From assembly GCA_022495005.1 (NCBI GenBank), contig JAGYXB010001067.1, positions 744,001-808,000 on the forward strand: a stretch of 64,000 bases of DNA. Direction: 5' to 3'. This document shows, one piece after another, positions 33,856-46,808 of the stretch. The notes beneath the pieces are model-generated. The model did no database searches. It was not told where the DNA came from and was given only the letters and a program-made list of their open reading frames with translations. Both the position numbers and the translations under genes were made by a program. Positions within the stretch are counted from its first letter, which is position 1; the number at the start of each line of letters is the position of its first letter. This DNA is from Rhyacophila brunnea (lineage: Eukaryota; Arthropoda; Insecta; Trichoptera; Rhyacophilidae).

Positions 33856-36800
33856 CTACTTCGAAAAACTACAAGCATAATATTTATTAACTACTGATTT
33901 ATATCGATATGATCATTTACAAAGAATATATTTTTAAGACCTATACGGAGTGGAGATTCCATGTTCGGAGTACTGGACCGACTCCAAATTTATTGCCACT
34001 GGATACGTGGACTGATGGCACTTTACGGGAAATAGGAAGCTGGACATAGTCACGATTTCAGGGGTAGGTAATCTTGAATGGACATTTGATTTGCCACTGG
34101 GTTCCGCAAAACACGCTTATTTTTTAATTTACATAAAAGCACTATTCTATAATAATTATACTGGTTATGTAATTGATTTTTAGTTGAAATATTGGCCGAG
34201 ATCATAACATAATATCTCGGCCCAAAAAAACAAGCCTCTTTTGATCGGTAACTTATTAACATAGGTGGATGGTAACTGATCATTTCTCTACCTGCCTGTA
34301 ATCAGTGTAATCGAAGCATTTATGTTGGCGCATTCACAGGGAGAAAGCGCATATTGATAAAAACATTCTTGTTGATGTATAGCCGTCTAATATAACAACA
34401 TAATTAAATATTATAAGTAATAATATAAGAATAAAATAAATACGTGTTTAACTCTAGCACTGGCTGCGCGCTACTGCTAAATACTAATTACTGTTTTATG
34501 TTACCTTGTGTGTACGGCGTGACACCAGTCAGTACTCGAAGGTCGATTGTAACGCGCTCATATAAAATGTAATCTGTATATTATTATTCATGAAGTTGAT
34601 AATAAATAAAGTTAATAAATCATATATATAAAACTACGTTGATAATTTACGATCCTTAAACGATCCACTATTCCCAACAGTTCTTATTTTAAATATAATC
34701 AAACCGGGCCTCCAATGGTCAACCGCTTAAAATTACTATATTACCTCCCTTCACAGGTATTATCGATGCATTATTACGATGGAAACACTATGTGTCGAAC
34801 TAATGTCTTTGGATAAGTAAACCGAAAAAAGGCAACAATTTAGCTTGACAGAAAAGCGTCGAAGATTGTAGGTTGTTTTTATATTATAAATACGACGGAA
34901 TACACATAAAATTAATTCAATAAATCTCTTAATTAGTAGGTTAAGATACTACTATAAAACAACAGTCAAAAACAAAATGAATCATTCAAACGACTTATAA
35001 ATCTAACTGGTAGTTAACCTCACTTATTTATGGACTTTCAATTTATTACACTATACTAAATTCTAGTTACAATAGAGGAGTATATTTTTCGTAAGCGAGC
35101 GGCAAGTAGCTAAATAAAAGGCTGAGGAATTTTCCAACCGAAAGGATTAGGCTGTCCAAGTGTTTTACAGCCACTAAAACAAGTGGCTTTAGCCTGGGCA
35201 GGCGCTCACTGAAGCAATACGCCAATTATTTTGGCCAGAGAACATTTGTTATTTCTGGAGGTACGACTGCATACGAGAAAAGGGTAATAGGTTCGTACTA
35301 TAAGTTTAAAACATTACAATACTTAGATAGGTAGGTACAAATTTAAAACGAATTTTTGACAGTTAAAAATATTTTTCAGAGATATATTTCAGAGTGAGCG
35401 TTTACTTTTAATATTATTTAATTAATTATTCATGACAAGTATTTTAATTTAATATTTAACTACACGCTACAGATATATATGTGTAGTTACATAATATTAT
35501 GTGATAAAAATCAGTGGCGGCGGGTAGTTTTTAGAGTTGCGTTTTATGGGAGTGCACTGTAAACGTATCTTATAGAAAAATAAATTCACTTTTTAGGAAT
35601 GTCACCTCAATACTATACCTACATAATAATATTATCTTTAACAATTTAGTACAATATATAAATAATGATTAAAATTTAATAATATTTAGGAATATTGAAT
35701 ATTCCTTATTTAAACTAACGGATAGTTCGCCTTTAAGTTAAATGTAAATCCAAATAAAAATTTTCAGAAATGCAGTGATAAAATTCATTTTCTTCTAACT
35801 AGCATTGTTGAATCAAATTTAATAGATTTAAAATCATTTTTAAAGAAATAAAAAGTTTATATAGGTACCTACTACTCCTGACTTAAAAAACCTACCAATG
35901 GTGACTATCACGGAATTGTATGAATAGTGTGCATATAACAACAGATTAATAACATATACATATGAAACCAGTCGCCACAGACCACGATTTGAAGCAAGAT
36001 TTGGTGTATGACTTATAGTCAGGCCACAAAGCCCAAGCAATACAAAGCCTTCTGAATGTCATCAAATACTATGACACAGACGTAACGAAAATAACGTATT
36101 TAACACGTGTTTAATTTTATCTAATAATTCTCCACAGTCAAGAGTTTAACGTTGTTACAGTTTCACCCCGAAGGCAAACCACTTTCTGTGTTCCTTCGTC
36201 CATAAAAATCGTCATATGGGCGAAATTGCCACGAACGTTTAAATGCCATTTATTACGTATAAATATTGTAATTGTAACATACGACGTACTACGACATAAA
36301 TATTCTTGCTTATAATAAATGATAAGATAATACCCACATATAAAATCAAAAGATATTATATGTATTTTCAACCGTGTTAACTTGTAAAAATATATATATT
36401 ATAAATATACTTAATATGGATGCTCGGCTAGGGGATAAGCACATAAAAACAGGTTCAGCAAAAAAAGACAAATTAAACCCGTATTGATTTTTTTCACAAA
36501 GCAAACTTTGCCGCAAAGTAATTGATTGAATACGGATTATCGGGATTAACTGATAAAACAGGTTCGTTTAAAAGTTAAAAAAAACTTTTTCAAAAGGGGC
36601 TCAGCCGATTTTATTTACCCAATGGCGTCTGATAACGTCTCGAAAAGTCGTGTATATTTAATTAATTGGATTCATCAGAATATTGGCACGTCTATGATAA
36701 AACAATACAGTAAATTATATATATTTTTTTAAATTATCGTATTTTAACATATAACATGAATCGATAAAGCAATAATTTTACTTCATGTGCGTCATGTACT

Positions 36801-37004
36801 TATCTCCTTGGTTACTGAGAAATTATTCAGTGTACGCCTGTCAATCGAAAGGTCCCGACAGCTGCCGACACATTATTGTTCGGTTTTTAATTTGTTGTTA
36901 ATCATGACGCTTTTCATGTATTTGACTTAGTCTCTCGAAATATATCGCATAACAGTGGAAAATTAGCAAACAATAATTATTTACCATTTACCTTAAACAT
37001 AAAT
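33856..37004. other. AT-rich spacer, nothing recognised
   Basis: A stretch at 34540-34625 with several ataataaataaagtt-type words could be a poly(A) signal region of an old retroelement, but no LTR pair is visible. Frames at 35840-36040 and 36138-36371 (minus) are not recognisable. Confidence 0.35.
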
Positions 37005-37489
37005 AATTACAAGATAAAAAGAACTTTTTATATACAACGTTTTAAAATTTTCTGTTGAATTATTATGCTCAATATGCTCAAACTTGTACTTGATAAGAAG
37101 TAAATAAAAAACAAACAAACAAACAAACAAATATAGAATACTGAAATGTCATTTTGACATTTCAATTTGATTTTCATAGTAACGTACGTATATATTAATT
37201 ATTTAGTTGCTAGGACCACCCACTTAGTAACCAATAATAGTCATTTACTTTTTACGGATGTTTCCGAAATAACTTTCCATACAAAACAGAATTCACTGAA
37301 AATGAATTTAATTTTGCTTAAGATGGCTAAAAGTATTAAAAGAATGCATGACATCGTGTTCTGATATATTCTAAAAGTTTCAAATGTCTAGCTAGTCGGG
37401 AAGTTAGTTAAAAATCGATTGCAAGACTTGTACTGGACAAACAACCACCGGACAAACAAGAATACGAGCTAATAAAAACGTTGTAAAAA
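37005..37489 (-). mobile_element. Helentron-like element, copy D
   Basis: The hairpin ataaaaag/ctttttat lies at 37014-37031 next to the low end. The subterminal word is tacaacgtttta and the opposite end has taaaaacgttgta, so both ends carry CAACG where the other copies have CCACG. The central microsatellite (aaac)n at about 37112-37131 is in the position where copy B has a shorter caaa run. The 37.4 kb side contains two tandem copies of ggacaaacaa-type words. The body is collinear with copies A-C. Confidence 0.7.
37112..37131. repeat. (AAAC)n microsatellite inside copy D
   Basis: Five to six units of aaac. It matches a shorter run at the same relative position in the 25.7 kb copy, so it belongs to the element and has expanded here. 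Confidence 0.75.
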
Positions 37490-38439
37490 TATGGAAGTAC
37501 TTATATGAATATAACCCAAAATGATACCTATTACAAATACAAATAGATTTATTTGTGCCCATTTAAATGTAAATAATTTCGATGATATTATTGGATTAAT
37601 TTAAATTCAATTCACACGCTTAAAACGTATAAAAGCGACGCTGGTGCCAAAATAACAATAAAATATAACGTTCAAACGTTAGGCAATAGTTTGCAAAAAT
37701 ATACATACACATTGACCAATCTAATCATATTTATTTATTTCGATAAAAATGGCCGATGAGTTACATTCTGATGTGTTCATTTATTATTTACAAAATAATA
37801 TATACAATATTTTATATTGTCTGTGAGCTTTAGAAATTTCAGGTAATTAGTAGTTCGTATAATATGGCGTAAAAAATCACGAGTAGCACAACGAGGCATG
37901 GAGCAGTCCATGCATAATAATATGGGTAGTATTTTTTAAAAATAAACTTAAATTTCGTACATAAATATCTACAGTAGGTACACTGTCCGAGTATGAAATT
38001 TTAATATAAGAGTGTCTCTAACGAATCGTTCAAGCTGTCCGTCCATGATAACCACACGTCGCCAGACAAAGACAAAGTTCAGCTATGCTGCTATACAAAT
38101 GCACATCGCTCATATTAATAGTAGTAAATAACATTGCAAGAACTTGATGGCATTCAAACCAGAGCTGAATACACAATTATTACTATTTCATGCGGTAACC
38201 TGAATAGACAAATTTGGAAACTTTAAACTGTATAGGAAATTGAGATATCTGCCACGACGGACTATGCAGCAAGGAGGGAACCTTCCTTATTTGCATATAT
38301 TCATAAGAGCAGGGATATGGCAGTGGAGAATTAATATAATATTATTTCTAACTACGCTCTATTTCAGTAATAGGTACTATTCCTAATGCTATATATAGTT
38401 TGGTAATGTCATTATATACGATATATGTATTAACCATTA
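37490..38439. other. AT-rich spacer, nothing recognised
   Basis: No frame or repeat boundary identified before the LINE 5' truncation point. Confidence 0.4.
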
Positions 38440-39899
38440 TTAGCCACCAACATTATAAAGTTCCTCAGAGGTACTTGGTGGGGATCACACCCTTCCACTC
38501 TAATAACTTTCTATAAAAGCTACATCAGATCCATAATGGACTATGGAAGCTATATTTACTTCCCAAAAAATAAAGGAGCAAAGCTACAGTTAGAACGACT
38601 ACAGAACCAAGCTATCAGATTGGCTCTTGGCCTAAGAAAAAGTACACCTACTAACATACTACTTGCCGAAGCCAAGATAACATTACTAGAAGAAAGATCT
38701 AAATTTCTATGTAAAACTTCTTGGTAAAATGTATGTCAAACCGTACTTCTAATACGAGATACAATGTCAACAGATTTCTACAAACAACTATAACGCGAGA
38801 TCGTACTCCGAAGAGATTTCAAATTTTAAAAGAAAGTATCCAAGCTGTAAATTGTATTGATCATCTGATTTTAAAAAGAGACTTCTACAACTTTTTTAAT
38901 TATACATATGAGGATATTATATATAACGTTTTAACTAATACAAAAATAGGAATGGAGCTATCGTACTCCGACTCTCCCGACTTATTATTCAAGTCCAAAT
39001 TTAGCAATCAAAATGTAGTCCAAATTTTTACGGATGGAAGCAAAATTCCCGATTCACCTTCAGTAGGTGTAGCAGTGTTCTTACCCCAATCCAACACGTC
39101 GGTTGCCAAAAGTGTCCACAGATTCACTTCCATCTATACAGCAGAGTGCTTAGCCTTATGCGAAGCCACTAAAATTGCACTTAATTACAAAAATAAAAAT
39201 ATCAACATTTTCACTGACTCCTTAAGTCTGATTCACTCGCTCGAAAATCCAAATTTCAGCATCAAAACTAATGACTACATTCTTAATATTAGAACCAACA
39301 TTTCCAAATTTAGCAATAGTAACTAACACGGTACAAATATACAGATATACTGGATTCCAGCACATAAAGGAATTAATGGCAATGAAATTGTTGATCAATT
39401 GGCAAAAAAATCTGTAAAATACCCATCAGAAAATATAAGAATTCCATACACAGATTTTAAAGCCCAGTTTAAACAAACAATGAGCGAAAATAACGGTAAA
39501 TATTTAGAAAATCTTGGGAAAGAAAAGGGAACACACTACTATCAAAACTTTTATAGTAGATCTCCTAAAACTTGGTTTAGTAAACATTGTAAAATAAAGC
39601 GAGATGTAATAGTGACAATAGCTAGAAGCAGGTCAGGGCATTACAGTCTCAACGAATCATTGTACAAAATTAAAGTGGTAGATAGCCCTCAGTGTCAGTG
39701 TGGACATCCCACTCAAGATCTTAACCACATTGTCTGGCAATGTGATGCCTATGACCAGGAGAGAGAAGTGTTATTGAATAAGTTGGGAAAATGCAGGTTA
39801 TACCCTCCTTTTACGATTAATTCGTTCCTGGCAAAACCAAATATTTCAGTTATGAAAATTGTACATGAATTTCTCCAAAAATGTAACGTAAATGTCTAG
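38440..39899 (+). pseudogene. LINE ORF2 C-terminus: RT thumb, RNase H, zinc finger
   Basis: Three open pieces (38536-38727, 38721-39326, 39399-39899) form one protein end. The RT thumb reads MDYGSYIYF, then LERLQNQAIRLALGLRKSTP, then a frame change near 38721. RNase H follows with FTDGSK (first Asp), YTAECLALCEA (Glu), NIFTDSLS (second Asp) and IPAHKGINGNEIVDQLAKK (His and last Asp), so all catalytic residues are present. One TAA codon (39324-39326) sits between the third and fourth motifs. The end has CQCGHPTQDLNHIVWQC, a C-x-C...H...C finger. One frameshift and one stop are the only clear lesions, so reading frames were lost recently. Origin as a truncated insertion means it never made a full protein. 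Confidence 0.85.
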
Positions 39900-40061
39900 T
39901 GTATAGTGTAACAAAAATGTAATTCTGTATCATTAATAATGTAACTATTTATGCCTGTCGTTAAAAAAAATGTATGTATACTTTTGTAAACCATTGTAAA
40001 GCAGAATAGCCTTCCATTCAGAGAAGAGCTCAATTGCTTCCAAATAAAGAAAAAAAAAATA
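38440..40061 (+). mobile_element. 5'-truncated I/Jockey-type non-LTR retrotransposon
   Basis: About 1.6 kb of the 3' end of a LINE. It starts inside the RT thumb region (IIKFLRGTWWG at about 38453), continues through RNase H and a zinc finger, and ends with a 3' UTR of about 150 bp, aaataaag and an A-rich tail at about 40040-40061. The endonuclease and RT catalytic core are absent. The presence of RNase H points to the I, LOA or R1-like branch over classical Jockey. It has fewer disabling changes than other LINE pieces here and is probably the youngest LINE insertion in the window. I could not define a target-site duplication. Confidence 0.85.
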
Positions 40062-42076
40062 ATAATATAATGCCAATTGCCTAGTCAAAGACAAGAACAT
40101 AAGAATGTTAACGCTGTTTTAATGTATCAGAACATTTTAAATATTGGTACATATATAGTTCTATACAAGGCCGACTGTATTTAGACCGTGGTACTGAATA
40201 TTTATTAGTAGTAGTTATTGTTTATCTTCGAATGCAATGCGGTAACCTGTTCGCGATGAATGAAGACTTTCGAATACATATTTCGTTCAAAGTATTACTA
40301 TTATTTAAATATGGAACAACTTCATCATTTTCTGCAAACAGTTTACTATTGCATTCGAAGTATAAGTAGAACTTCAATAGAAGTTTACAGTTTCGTGTCA
40401 CGGGCTAACTATTATAATGGGCCGTGGTTTTATACAATGTTCATATTTTGATCATGCACATATTATTATGTAACGCGGTATAGAATAGAGATGATAAACA
40501 AACAAAAAAACCTTTGGTATGTATACAGTTTACGTTGTTAGTTGTATCACGCTGCTGAAACCATTGCCAGAACTGTAAACTAAGCTACTGCATATAAAGA
40601 TAAATGCAATGTTACACGTTCAATAAACAAATCAATTATTTTTTAAGACTCTGATCTTCTTCTTCCTCCTACATGTTCTTCTACACTTCTACATTAAACG
40701 CAAACCATAAAAAGAAAGTAAATAAGTATAATTGGTGCCTTTGAAATAAGGTGTAACTAGGAAGTGCATGTTGAGGAAAGAAAAACAGTAATGTTGAAAG
40801 ACTCATCGTCAGAAAAGCCATCAAGGATCAACGTGTAAGAGGAAAGTAGTCAAATCGATGGACTCATCAAGCTATAGACATTTGAAAAGAGTTACGATAC
40901 TCAAGAGTGAGTGAGTGTGAAAAATAATGCAATTTTCCCACACGGTCCTATCTCAACGCGTACTACAACACACGGTCATTTATCATATGACTAAGCTAAG
41001 GACTTACTTCACAGACAAATCATGTTTGTATAGGAGCTTTGCATCCACGTTGCGGTGCGAGGTGGGGCTACGTCTACGCCGCGCCGTGTTTCACTTAATT
41101 TCGTAGACGTTAGCTAAGGTCTACGACGGTGTTATCATAAGTGGCGTAGCGGTTATTTCTGGGGTGCTACGAACCCGCAAAGTATCGAGCTGCCGTTTGA
41201 GCTACGAGAGAGAGCTTTTACTTTGGTATTATTTGTAATTGAAACGATGTTGGGATAGGTGTAATTGATAATAAATCCCAAAAAAACGACTTATTGCGTA
41301 TTCTGCATAGTACGAAATTGAAGTTCTTTTTATGTAATTTCCCCGAGGCATTAACTCCAGTTTGTACTATAAACTATATTCATGCAGTCTATAATATTTT
41401 TAACTTGGTGATGCTTTTTGGGTTTATTCGAATTAATCGCAAAAGCTTATTTACGTATGATTTGAAAATATGTCTAAAAGCTACAGTGAAATATGGTTAA
41501 ACACTTAAGCATTTTAAAAACTAAGATATGCACTAGTGAAAGTGTTACTTAGGTGGGTGATTTTAAATGAAAACAATGAATGAAATAATTAAAACTAAGG
41601 GCTTTATATGTCTAGTAATGAGTGTCGCTGTTTAAATGTTCCTTTTGTTTGTATCAAATCGTTTAAAATTTTGCACCTTAACGTTATAAAAAATAAATTA
41701 TTTATTATCTATTAGTTTTAGACAGTACGAAAATAGGTACAAGGTGGATCTAAGGATGTAATAACAAATATTTAACAATTGTTTATTATTAGGAACTCTA
41801 TGCTAAGACGCTGGTACTTAATACCATCATATTTAATAAACTATCTTTTTTAAATTCAACGAATAAAACACAAGATTTTAGAACGTACCATTCTATAATC
41901 TTTATTTGAATATACATAACTTGAAAACATGCCATATATCAATTAATTCTTTAATTACTAACCGACGAATTAATTGATACCTACCTCAATTTAATATAAT
42001 AAAACCGATAGTCCACATTGAAACGCAATTTGATAAGCATTTCATGTAGCAAGTGAAATCTTCGTTATTTAGTAAG
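40062..42076. other. Spacer, nothing recognised
   Basis: A stretch at about 41030-41210 is richer in G+C and rich in tacg/gtag words but holds no frame of note. At 40580-40650, aataaacaaatcaatt follows a T/A-rich tract that could be a decayed retroelement end. Confidence 0.35.
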
Positions 42077-42149
42077 ATGCCCGTAGCTTAGTTGGAAAAG
42101 CATACTGGCACGAATCCAGCAGATACAGGTTCAAGTCCCGTCATGTGTA
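42077..42149 (+). repeat. tRNA-like sequence with perfect A and B boxes
   Basis: tagcttagttg (42084-42094) and ggttcaagtcc (42128-42138) fit the Pol III A- and B-box consensus exactly. D stem gctt/aagc and anticodon stem ctgg/ccag form, with a 7-base loop cacgaat whose anticodon would be CGA (serine). The T stem has one mismatch, and the acceptor stem pairs at only about five of seven positions, mostly by wobble. Serine tRNAs also need a long variable arm, which is absent. Best read as a tRNA pseudogene or SINE head. Confidence 0.5.
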
Positions 42150-44569
42150 TATAAGATGTTTTCAAATTAATATCCCATCATAAGCAACTACCTAACTATT
42201 ATTTCCATAATTTTAACCATGATGTCATGATCTCTTTTCTGAGATAATGAAAGGAACACATTGTACTACATCGCTACTTATTAAACTGGGTAGTGAGTGG
42301 GGGGAGCGTATTTTAACGCGCGTCGAACAATGGAATGTTGCATTCTATGGAGTTCCTACCGTATATAATTCACTTGTTTGGACCTTATTATAATTCGTTA
42401 ACGGTTCATCAAGATTTAATAAAATATTTCTGCAAAACATAAAAGGTCGAGAGCCACAACACTAGATAGCTCGTTCACGGACAACGCGTATGTTTTTCAT
42501 CTCTTTCCGATAAGAAAGTTGTCGGTGAACTATGCTACGGTGAAATGTAATACGTATAATTTACAAGTAACCGAGAACAGCAGGGTTCATTTATCCTACT
42601 AATTGATGTTTTTGAGGGTGACATGAAAAAACTTTAGACAAGAAGAAAAACCACTAATCTAACAAAGACATTGTAAAATGCTTGGGTTACTTGCGAACTT
42701 GTATTATTTATTTAAACTGTGGTTAGCAAGTAATGGTGGTAGGACAGTTGAACACTCTGACATGTAACCGCCTTGTTACTCCACCGGGACGCGAAATTGC
42801 TCTTTTTCAATATGCGCCGGCAGCCGAGCAGTTAACATGCTTCCGTTTCCGGTACCCGCGGAATGTGCGAACCGCTTCCCGCCAATGCTAATTCCTCAAC
42901 AATGCACCAGAGGGCAGTAGCAGCCGGGGGTGGGTTTCCCATAAATCTTGCTAAGGCACATCCCCGGGTAACAGAGTTGTTTCGAGAGAGCGTAAAAAGT
43001 AAACGTCTCCGCGGGCGAAATGGCAAGCCGCTCATGACTGCGGGAAGGGTGGGCTATATACAGAGGTGGTGGCCAAGCAAGTTAACAAGTAAAACGTCTA
43101 TAAAATCTGTTGACAACAATTCAATTCTCTTATTTATTTATATGAGTGATGATTAAAAAACACAAGTTAAAGAGACATGTTGTGATAAAACATAATATAA
43201 AAAAAAATATTATAGAGGTACGATGAAAATATTATATATACTAGAGGTGAGTTGGAAATACTGTCACCAGTTTGTGTACTCAAGTTTCGGATGAAACTAC
43301 CCATACTAAGTACTTGTGGCCCAATAAACTTATTCCAAAAAACTTGTGATGATATCATCGCGAGTCGCTGTTCTGTGCACTCGCCAGTTGGTAGACTTTC
43401 AACAATATTTACATTAAATGCGCACGAACGAAATAGCACTTGAATATAGGTATATTTAATTTATTAGTCTATTGTTTTATATTTATAGTTCGAACGTATG
43501 AATAATAATAGGTCATAAATTTTGTGTCGCAGCACAGTGGTGAGATGACGAACAGGCTTAGGCTTGTTATATACCGCTCAAAACATGTTTAAAATTTAAA
43601 AAAAAATCACTGTTATTCATTTTTGTTAACAATAATATTGTAACCTAACAGAAAAACAACTCATAAATTTAAAATATTATAATAAATGGGACTTTTCGAC
43701 AAGCGGAGCTCAGCGTATTTTTAGCGATTATATTGAAACCGATACACAGTCTGAGTTCCCTGAGCCGATTGGGAATTTAAAATACTAACAATAAGTTGGT
43801 TTTAGTTTCAGTTGAGTTATGTCGCATACGCACGCCAAACGATCTATATAGTATTCCAAATACTAGTAAGTATTTTGGAACAAGTTTATATACTAAGTAT
43901 TTTTTTATACTGGTGGTAAGTATACTTAGTCTTCAAAATCGACCAGTTTTCCCATCTCTAATATATACCATCACCATGCTCCCAATACATCAAAATAAAC
44001 TAGCTTGAAAGGTGTTTACAATCACATAATTATTTTCAGTGATCTGCATAAACATACACATATCAGTTATTGGAAAAGGTCAGTTTTATATAATAAGTTC
44101 GCGTAGGCCGTAGAGGCCGCACGACGTAGACCATTGTATTAACACATAATTTAAACTGAGGGTAAAATTTTTCGGTTACATTATTGTAGGTAGTAGCAAT
44201 GACGTCCCTGGTTAAAATACCACCCTTAATCAGACGTAGACAGCTGTCTCCTTTATTTATTTTTTCAAATTGTCTGCAAATTCATTAGATACGAGTACCT
44301 ATTTATAATATATTGTATTTGGTATTTATTTTTGGTTATATTGGGGTTAAGATACACACACATGACAACGCAGACGCCGCTACATCAAATCAGTTCCTAC
44401 TTAATTCCAAAGCAACTTAGCCCTCAAACATACAAATGCTTACTACCAACACCAAAAATCTTTAAATTTACATTCACATTGATAATTAAATCATTTTCTC
44501 GAAACCTACTCTCAAACAGCACCCTCGTGAGAATTTCGCTTGTGAAAGATACCGCCATTACAATATGTA
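42150..44569. other. Spacer with a GC-richer block at 42.78-43.08 kb
   Basis: The block at about 42780-43080 stands out in base composition and has open frames on both strands (42863-43156 plus, 42832-43035 minus), but neither is recognisable. The rest is AT-rich without visible features. Confidence 0.35.
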
Positions 44570-44828
44570 CTACACTACGATATTAGTTATAGTTAGACTA
44601 TTTTTTAAATGAAGATGTCGACCTAATGAAGTGACAGCATCGTCTTCTTCGTGGAAAACCGCTACTGCTCTCAAAAGTTGTGAAATTAATTGTACCGTTC
44701 CTTCATTCGCCGCCCACATGTAATGCATGGCCTGCCTACATCTACGACACGTCACTGGGTGTAGATAGTGGTTTAAAACAACCAGTTCTTCAAGAACCGA
44801 TGTTATTTTTTTTGTTTGCACTGTAGGT
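44570..44828 (-). CDS. Unrecognised open frame with a possible splice acceptor
   Basis: An 83-codon minus-strand frame reads TSVLEELVVLNHYLHP, then VTCRRCRQAMHYMWAANEG, then LLRAVAVFHEEDDAVTSLG. Its amino-acid mix is protein-like, and a ctacag sequence just upstream (about 44822-44828) could be a 3' splice site. I do not recognise the family. It could be an internal exon of a host gene, a transposon-derived exon, or chance. No donor site or partner exon could be assigned. Confidence 0.2.
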
Positions 44829-46800
44829 ACACTCTGTTCGGGATATTACTTGTTGTTTTATTTTTATCATAGCAGACGGAGTATTTTATTAATTACTTCA
44901 CTTACACAAGACACGGCGTTTATAATATTAATAAGATCAACAGAATTCTCAATCAACGATGGGGACAGTTAACTAGCCTGCCAGAAAAAAAATCGACGAG
45001 ACACGTGGAAAAGTAGGTGGTAGATATAGTGTAATGTTTCTTCCGTCTCGTAAGGGATGCAAAAGTCAACTAGTTATGGTTATTAAAATTTGTCTCGCCG
45101 TAAAAAGACCCCGAACGACAGTTTGGCGAATGCACCAACCGCTTTCAAGCAAACGGTATTTTTTGCCGATTTTGTGCGGACGTTGGGTACCTAGGTACCT
45201 ATATCGTTTACCATGGCTCTGTGTTTATGAATTTTTCGCCGGGGAAAAGAGGCATACATAAATTAAGGGTCCTTAATTTGGTATCAAAACATACAGTGGC
45301 GGAATACGTCTCGAAAATTTCGCAACGACAAAAATCACCGATAGACAAAAAAATCGAAGCAGGGGGATGGTGTACCAAAGATTGATACATGTTATCATAA
45401 TCACTTAGGAATCGAACTGGCTAATTGCTCTCCTTGCATTGTTATGCTTGCTCAATTGTTTCTTAGTTAAAAATAACAGCGACTTTATTTGTTTATGTGC
45501 TTTGACTCAGGCTTTGAGAAATCACATAAATTTATTGTGACCTCATCCGGAACCTCTGGATGTTAAGGCAATGCTTTACGCATTGGACTACAAGAACCGC
45601 AGTACATATAATATTATATAGACTCAAGAAACACACCCAATTACGAAAATCTTAGGAAAAGGCTAGGAATGAGTGGGATTCCAGCACACGTTTATTTGCA
45701 GGCGAAGGCTCAAATTAATAAACTACCGAATCATGTATGTATTTTACTTGCGAACATTTCGCGAGGCTAAAACTACAAAGTTATAAATGTTCATCCTTGA
45801 CACAACAAACCCAGCAATGAAGTAGTATTCTATGGTGCCTTATCGTTACTTTTGATACGCCAAAAATAAACAATTAAACATTGTAGTTTTCCAATTGCGA
45901 TTTTTATATACCCAAGATCAGTTTCTGTGAGATATTAAGTTTTTAAACATTATTTTAGAATGCTTTTGACGGGGTTTGGAAGATTTAGATCATTATCTAT
46001 AATTTAATTGTCATATTGTATGAAATAACACATTGCATAAAATCTAAGTGTTTTTGTTAATTTCACGTACTATACGTAGGTATTGTTATCTACTGCAATT
46101 TAATTTATAAACCATTAATGGTTATAGGTATTACTATATAGAAATATAGTATTTTATAATATTTATATATGTAGGCAAGTTTAATTATTAATATTAACGA
46201 CGCCACTGAGTAAAATGTGAAAAGGTTCCGCATGGCAGAGTGAAAACTTCGCGGCCGGAAAATTGTTTTAAAAACCTCTTTAAAGCCTCTCTAGATGAAT
46301 CGCATTTTGTTGTGTCTACAGTGAAAAGGAAGAGCGCGCGAAAAATCACTTTTGAAAACCGCGAGAAAACAACCTTTCAGAGTGACGTCTGTTCAGTTTT
46401 GTAATAATTTATTGAAGGTCGGATTTTTGAGAAAAATAATTAATTACCGGTTTTTCTCTCGCGGAAACATGGATGTTTTGTGGGGAAAAAATGTATGTAA
46501 CCAACAATGAATGATTGGCGTAAATATAAAATCATTACTCAGTTAACTGTATATTTTGAAAGATTAGCGACGTTTATTTATTTTTTTATTTAAAGTACCA
46601 CAATTAATAAAATGCACGAAGCTGCCCAAACACAAAATCAATCGGGCAGTGGACAAATAAGACTTGGCTAACATGATGATCACGACAAAGATATACGAGT
46701 CCTGGACGAGGAAAACAAAGTAATAAAATCTACTTGAAACCGGCAGTTTAGAGCAATACAGTAATAATTGATTATGATTACATTTCTTTCAGTTTGTTCA
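44829..46800. other. Spacer with two tRNA-like scraps
   Basis: On the minus strand, gttcgattcc-like words lie at about 45410-45420 and ggttccggatg at about 45548-45558. They resemble B boxes, but no matching A boxes or stems are convincing. The rest is AT-rich without visible features. Confidence 0.3.
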
Positions 46801-46808
46801 ATCCAAAC

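Noticed and set aside
34540..34625. Possible LTR end (polyadenylation-like words)
   Set aside because: No second LTR, no primer-binding site or polypurine tract, and no gag-pol frame anywhere in the window.
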